Below the pieces are notes generated by a model. That model was not told the DNA's origin. It did no database searches and saw only the letters and a program-made list of their open reading frames with translations. From NCBI GenBank assembly GCA_963676095.1, contig OY781040.1:4402001-4466000 (forward strand): DNA of 64,000 nt, written 5' to 3'. How positions within the stretch are numbered: position 1 is the first letter of the stretch; each line of letters opens with the position of its first letter. The position numbers were made by a program, and so were the translations under genes. Origin of the DNA: G963676095 sp963676095 (GTDB lineage Bacteria > Bacteroidota > Bacteroidia > Bacteroidales > Prolixibacteraceae). Below are positions 60,072-64,000 of this stretch, one piece after another.

Positions 60072-61174
60072 AATCAAGCGTCGGGAGCCATGAAGATTTA
60101 AAAATCACAAAAGAGTTGTTTAAATCACAATTGGCATTAAACCTAAAGCGTATCAAGTCAAAAAAGAACAAACATTTTAATATTGCATGGAATAACTCTT
60201 TAACTTTGGTCATTGCTCAGGGGTGCAAAAATAACTGCAAATCTTGCAGTAGAACATTTTCTGGCAACAACAACATGGATCCTTTGTTATTTAATCACTT
60301 GCTCGATTATGGTTCCAAACATTTCCATAGTGTAAGCATTACAGGAGGCGAGCCGATTGAGCATTTTCGTCTTATATCAAAATATGCAAAGAACTATCCT
60401 GACTTAAGAGTAAATATTACAACAAGCGGAGAGAACCTCAATCATGAAATAATCGAGTCATTAACAACGATTCCTAATATTTTCCCTTTGATAAGCCTGA
60501 ACGGAATTGGAGAAGTACATGACCAATCACGATATAATGGAAGTTTTGAAAAAACATACGAATCGATACTAAAATTGATCACCAATCGTATCCCTTTTGG
60601 AATTATTACCGTTATTAATCAATCTAATATTTCTCAGATACTTTCTGGTGAATTAACTGAATTTGTAAATAAAATAGGAGCATGTACATTTGAGCTTTTT
60701 CAATATTATCCTATTGGTAATAATGAATCCGATTTTCAGAAATTTATGTTGCCAGGCAAACAGATAGACGAAGCCATAAAGTACCGTAATAACCTCTTCT
60801 CAAATAACCCTTATGATTTTCTTTTTAAAGCAGCACAGTTGCCTTCAAAAAGATGCCATCGCGAAATTCAAATCAATGTAGACGGTTCAATCTCATATTG
60901 TCCTTTTAGCATTTGGGGGTTCGAAAAAGTGTATACATCTGATTCGGAAGATATTATTCTGGAAAAAATTAATCGTCACCTCAATAAATGGAATGATTTA
61001 ACCTCTAAATCATCTTCATTTTGTCCTTTGCAATGCAATACAGCCGATTACATCGATTTTTTTGAGAATAACGGAAATCGACATTCCAGATCAACAGGCA
61101 TTTTCGATAAAACATCGCATGCGTTTAAGGCTTATTGCTCTGAAGCCAAAAAGGCAAAAATGCTTAGAGAATAA
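60068..61174 (+). CDS. radical SAM/SPASM-like protein
   Basis: This 368-residue protein has the radical SAM cluster motif CKNNCKSC (C53, C57, C60), then ITGGEPIEHF (about 95) as in the S-adenosylmethionine site, and a C-terminal cysteine set (KRCHREIQINVDGSISYCPF, SSSFCPLQC) typical of SPASM/twitch domains that carry an extra iron-sulfur cluster. Such enzymes modify peptides or small molecules by radical chemistry. Its start overlaps the end of the acyltransferase gene by four bases. No precursor peptide gene is evident next to it, so the substrate is unknown; an acylated product is a reasonable guess from the pairing. Confidence 0.8.
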   Translation: MKSSVGSHEDLKITKELFKSQLALNLKRIKSKKNKHFNIAWNNSLTLVIAQGCKNNCKSCSRTFSGNNNMDPLLFNHLLDYGSKHFHSVSITGGEPIEHFRLISKYAKNYPDLRVNITTSGENLNHEIIESLTTIPNIFPLISLNGIGEVHDQSRYNGSFEKTYESILKLITNRIPFGIITVINQSNISQILSGELTEFVNKIGACTFELFQYYPIGNNESDFQKFMLPGKQIDEAIKYRNNLFSNNPYDFLFKAAQLPSKRCHREIQINVDGSISYCPFSIWGFEKVYTSDSEDIILEKINRHLNKWNDLTSKSSSFCPLQCNTADYIDFFENNGNRHSRSTGIFDKTSHAFKAYCSEAKKAKMLRE

Positions 61175-61281
61175 GAATGACTCCGTCGCAAATGCCGGGC
61201 ATATGCTTTCTCCTGCTAAGATTTCTTCTGAGAAACCGGATCAGGGAATCTTTTTTAATCCGGGAAATACAGAACAGAGCA

Positions 61282-61329
61282 GTGCGGGGGCCGTCAAAAC
61301 GCCCGGCGGAGGGTTCGTTTTGACAAGAT
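61282..61329. repeat. 48-bp dispersed hairpin repeat, copy 2
   Basis: Identical over 48 bases to 51598-51645, with the 9-bp stem GTCAAAACG/CGTTTTGAC. It lies between the radical-SAM gene and tRNA-Met, in otherwise unremarkable non-coding DNA (61175-61417). Confidence 0.8.
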
Positions 61330-61417
61330 ATATTACGGCATTTTTGAGTGTTGCAGTGAAAAAAAGAAAGGGAGCTGAATTTCTTCAACCCCCTTGCAAA
61401 TACTGGCTTTTCAATAG

Positions 61418-61491
61418 TAGCGAGAGCCGGGCATGATCCGGCGACCTCATGATTATGAATCATGCGCTCTAACCAGCTGAGCTACCTCGCC
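61418..61491 (-). tRNA. tRNA-Met (CAT anticodon) with unusual T-loop
   Basis: The 74-nt gene folds as a full cloverleaf on the minus strand. The acceptor stem pairs GGCGAGG with TCTCGCT (two G-U pairs), the D-arm is GCTCAGCTGGTTAGAGC, the anticodon stem is CATGA/TCATG with loop TTCATAA, and the T-stem is GCCGG/CCGGC. The T-loop reads ATCATGC instead of the usual TTCRANY. The CCA is not encoded. It is elongator-type by its discriminator A and structure. Confidence 0.88.
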
Positions 61492-61625
61492 ATTCCAAAA
61501 TTGCGGTGCAAATATAGTATTTAATTTATAGGAATTGCAAATATTTAAAAGGAAAATTGCCTGCATTTTTGGGCAGGATTGGTAAATTCAGTGATTATAA
61601 CTATATTGCACCAAACATCAGTATA

Positions 61626-62018
61626 ATGGCTCTAAAATCTAAAGTACAGCTCGAATTTCTGATAAAATGCTCACCTGCTGTATTGTATAACAGGTTGAGT
61701 ACCGCCTCTGGACTTGCTGAATGGTTTGCTGACGATGTTCATGTAAAAGGTAAAAAGTTCACATTCATCTGGGAAGGATCGGAACAGGTTGCTGAAATGA
61801 CACAAAGTAAGGATTGCAAGTTGGTGCGTTTTAACTGGATTGATAACGAGGAAGATGATCCTGATGACTCTTTTTTCGAATTTAATATTAACCGGGACGA
61901 ACTAACAGGAGATGTGTCTCTTGTTGTTATCGATTTTGCAGAGACGGGAGAAGAAGAAGAAGTGGTCGATCTATGGAATTCTCAGGTTACCGATTTAAAA
62001 AGGAACCTTGGTTGCTAA
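61626..62018 (+). CDS. START/SRPBCC-domain protein
   Basis: This 130-residue protein is a single alpha/beta SRPBCC (START-like) domain: an N-terminal strand (KVQLEFLIKCSPAVLYNRL), a long helix, WFADDVHVKGKKFTFIWEG and a C-terminal helix (EVVDLWNSQVTDLKRNL). These are members of the Bacteroidota START-like family that bind hydrophobic ligands. I chose the ATG at 61626, 69 bases inside the longer frame. Function unknown. The next gene on the same strand encodes a lipopolysaccharide-transport permease, so a role in the cell envelope is possible. Confidence 0.8.
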   Translation: MALKSKVQLEFLIKCSPAVLYNRLSTASGLAEWFADDVHVKGKKFTFIWEGSEQVAEMTQSKDCKLVRFNWIDNEEDDPDDSFFEFNINRDELTGDVSLVVIDFAETGEEEEVVDLWNSQVTDLKRNLGC

Positions 62019-62242
62019 TCAAGTATGTTTAATTTTCTGCGATAACAGGACCCTGGCAAACGATCATTTTAAGTTTGTATAACATTAATGTGCATGGCTT
62101 TTTATCCAAAATACAGTAGTTTTGTACGCATTCCCCGGAGAAGATATGTAAAGCCTGCGATTGAGGGTTTTAATTTCCATTAAAAACGGTAATTGCCATT
62201 AAGGAAGGTTCTCCGAGGAGGCTAAAAGTAATTTGAAAATAC

Positions 62243-63751
62243 ATGAAACGACTGCATCAATTTGTGCTCAAGAGCTTCTTAGGTCCTTTCTTTTTGACCT
62301 TTTTCATTTGCGTGTTCGTCCTGCTTATGCAATTCCTTTGGAAGTACATTGATGATCTGGTAGGAAAAGGACTGGAGTGGAATATCATTGTAGAATTGTT
62401 GTTTTATGCTTCTTTGGCATTGTTTCCAATGGCTTTTCCTCTCGCTATGCTGCTTGCTTCAATTATGTCGTTTGGAAATCTGGGAGAGAACTATGAGTTG
62501 CTGGCCATGAAGGCCTCTGGTATCTCCTTGTTCCGGATTATGAAGCCTTTGCTGATCCTTGCAATTTCTCTTAGCCTGTTTGCATTTTATTTTCAAAACA
62601 ATATCCTTCCCAAAACCAATCTGAAGTTTATGGCTCTTATGGTGAGCGTGAAAAAGCAGAAGCCGGAGATGGTTATCAAGGAAGGAGTGTTCACAAACGA
62701 TATAGACGGGTATAGCATCAAGGTTGACAAGAAAAGCAGGAACAACAACATGCTTTACGGGATCATGATCTATGATCACACCTCAAACATGGGGAATGTT
62801 TCCGTAACGCTGGCTGATTCCGGATTTATGAAAATCTCGGAAGACAAGAAATTCATGGTTATGACCTTGTTCCACGGAGGGACTGACGAAGATCAGAACC
62901 CAAATGAAAGGGGAAAGGTCAAAAGATATCCATTCCAGAGGACCAGCTTTGAGAAACAAATCGTTACTGTTCCTCTCCGGGGATTTGATTTTAAAAGGAC
63001 TGATGAGAATATGCTGAGAAGCGCATACCGGATGATGGATCTGTCACAGCTCGAGCATTCGGAGGACTCTCTTTACCTGAGTTATGAATATCGGGTCAGG
63101 CGGTTTGCTGTAAACATGAGGTATAATGAATACCTGAATAAATCAGTCGCACAGCTAAGCCAGCCGGTAGATTCGTTGAGAAGCTATCAAACTTTTCATT
63201 CGGATAGTGTTGTCGATTTTGAGAAGATATACAGCAAACTGGATCCCATAGTAAAGAATGAAATTTTTTCTTCTGCCTTGAGCCAGGCAAGAGGAAACAA
63301 GCAGATTATCGATCAGAACACTGCTGAGCTATATAATCTGAAGAAAAATCTAAACAAGTATTCGATGGAAAAACACAGGAAGTTTACATGGTCTTTCGCC
63401 TGTCTGATCTTTTTTTTCATAGGTGCACCGTTAGGAGCTATTATCAGGAAAGGGGGACTGGGAATGCCGGTCGTGGTATCTATACTGATGTTCATTTCCT
63501 ATTATATGATCTCCATTTTTGGAGAAAAATTTGCTCGTGAAGACATGTGGTCTATGTTTGATGGAATGTGGTTCTCTACTTTCTTGTTTTTGCCATTAGG
63601 ATTTTTCCTGACATACAAAGCTGCCAATGATTCTGGTCTTCTTAGTCTTGAGGTTTATCAACACCATCTTAAACGTTTCTTTGATTTTATTTTTCCAAGA
63701 AAAAACAAGATTGAAAGCAGCGATCATGAAGATTCTTCAATTAACCAATAA
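62243..63751 (+). CDS. LptF/LptG (YjgP/YjgQ) permease
   Basis: This 502-residue inner-membrane protein belongs to the LptF/G family that extracts lipopolysaccharide from the membrane with the LptB ATPase. Three N-terminal transmembrane helices (about 12-40, 55-80, 95-115, LFYASLALFPMAFPLAMLLAS), a periplasmic beta-jellyroll (about 120-370) and three C-terminal helices (about 385-405, 415-432, 445-465) fit the family. As in other Bacteroidota the periplasmic region is large. It overlaps a glycosyltransferase gene by 26 bases. Confidence 0.93.
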   Translation: MKRLHQFVLKSFLGPFFLTFFICVFVLLMQFLWKYIDDLVGKGLEWNIIVELLFYASLALFPMAFPLAMLLASIMSFGNLGENYELLAMKASGISLFRIMKPLLILAISLSLFAFYFQNNILPKTNLKFMALMVSVKKQKPEMVIKEGVFTNDIDGYSIKVDKKSRNNNMLYGIMIYDHTSNMGNVSVTLADSGFMKISEDKKFMVMTLFHGGTDEDQNPNERGKVKRYPFQRTSFEKQIVTVPLRGFDFKRTDENMLRSAYRMMDLSQLEHSEDSLYLSYEYRVRRFAVNMRYNEYLNKSVAQLSQPVDSLRSYQTFHSDSVVDFEKIYSKLDPIVKNEIFSSALSQARGNKQIIDQNTAELYNLKKNLNKYSMEKHRKFTWSFACLIFFFIGAPLGAIIRKGGLGMPVVVSILMFISYYMISIFGEKFAREDMWSMFDGMWFSTFLFLPLGFFLTYKAANDSGLLSLEVYQHHLKRFFDFIFPRKNKIESSDHEDSSINQ

Positions 63752-64000
63752 AGTTCCCTGGCCTCCGAAAGATGGTGGAACAATTGCAGCATTTACCCTT
63801 TCAAAGGGGTTCTTCCTGAATGGACATCAGGTTACTGTTTTGGCTATGAATACGGAAGAGAAACATTTTGAATCTGGAATAATCCCGGAACATTTGACAG
63901 CGGAAATAAATTTTGTTGTCGTAGATATGCCTTTTCGAGACAAAGCCTGGTCAGTATGGTCAAATCTTATTTTTTCAAGGCTCCCTTATCATGCCAGACG
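63726..64000 (+). CDS. glycosyltransferase, N-terminus (partial)
   Basis: The frame starts at ATG 63726 and runs off the window after 91 codons. The visible part, MKILQLTNKVPWPPKDGGTI, then GHQVTVLAMNTEE, is the N-terminal Rossmann-like fold of a GT4-type glycosyltransferase. It overlaps the LptF/G gene end by 26 bases in a different frame, which suggests cotranscription and a cell-surface polysaccharide role. Confidence 0.75.
   Translation, partial: MKILQLTNKVPWPPKDGGTIAAFTLSKGFFLNGHQVTVLAMNTEEKHFESGIIPEHLTAEINFVVVDMPFRDKAWSVWSNLIFSRLPYHAR

Overview
ORGANISM. The window reads as a Bacteroidota chromosome, probably Marinilabiliales/Prolixibacteraceae-like (that rank is inference). The evidence is two SusC/SusD loci, one run by an ECF sigma/FecR anti-sigma pair, NVEALA-type and DUF4957/5000/4998-type proteins, TAnnTTTG promoter elements, few Shine-Dalgarno sequences, and the neighbours of LptF/G.

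LAYOUT. (1) 1-4177: a zinc-homeostasis block. Two CobW-type GTPases on the minus strand face a LolD/FtsX-type ABC transporter with a His-rich loop, a small secreted DUF3299-like protein and a Fur/Zur regulator. A shared 20-bp motif lies in both control regions. (2) 4390-14519: a pectin-type polysaccharide utilisation locus with ECF sigma factor, FecR anti-sigma, STN-SusC, SusD, a beta-helix surface lipoprotein and a PL9-like pectate lyase. (3) 14520-15377: non-coding repeats and a strong hairpin. (4) 15401-22536 (minus): a second SusC/SusD locus with two lipoproteins. (5) 22885-23094: a strongly structured sequence, candidate ncRNA. (6) 23299-44914: an XRE regulator, a large tyrosine recombinase, then a same-strand string of units. 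Each unit starts with GTTNNNN, ends with the reverse complement of its own start, and is followed by an imperfect palindrome ending in GTT. This is the logic of integron gene cassettes. Cargo includes a nuclease-STAND NTPase, a serine hydrolase, small exported or membrane proteins, and two copies of an IS91-like transposase/recombinase unit. Group II introns have entered the sites, and one of them is a twintron. (7) 44906-51310: an intron remnant split by an IS66 element (8-bp target duplication), itself split by a recombinase-in-trio (RIT) element. (8) 51.3-59.1 kb: small cargo genes between palindromic and tandem repeats (an NVEALA/propeller/thioredoxin operon, hypothetical proteins, a HigBA-like pair). 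(9) 59184-64000: an acyltransferase/radical-SAM pair, tRNA-Met, a START-like protein, LptF/G and the start of a glycosyltransferase.

HOW IT FITS. The two ends are ordinary chromosome. The middle 36 kb is accessory DNA in which cassette-like units, HUH transposons, group II introns, IS66 and RIT have inserted into one another. The most unusual feature is the cassette-like array that begins directly at the 3' end of a tyrosine recombinase. This recombinase lacks the IntI-specific insertion but carries three N-terminal repeat modules. No database search was possible; family names rest on motifs and gene order.
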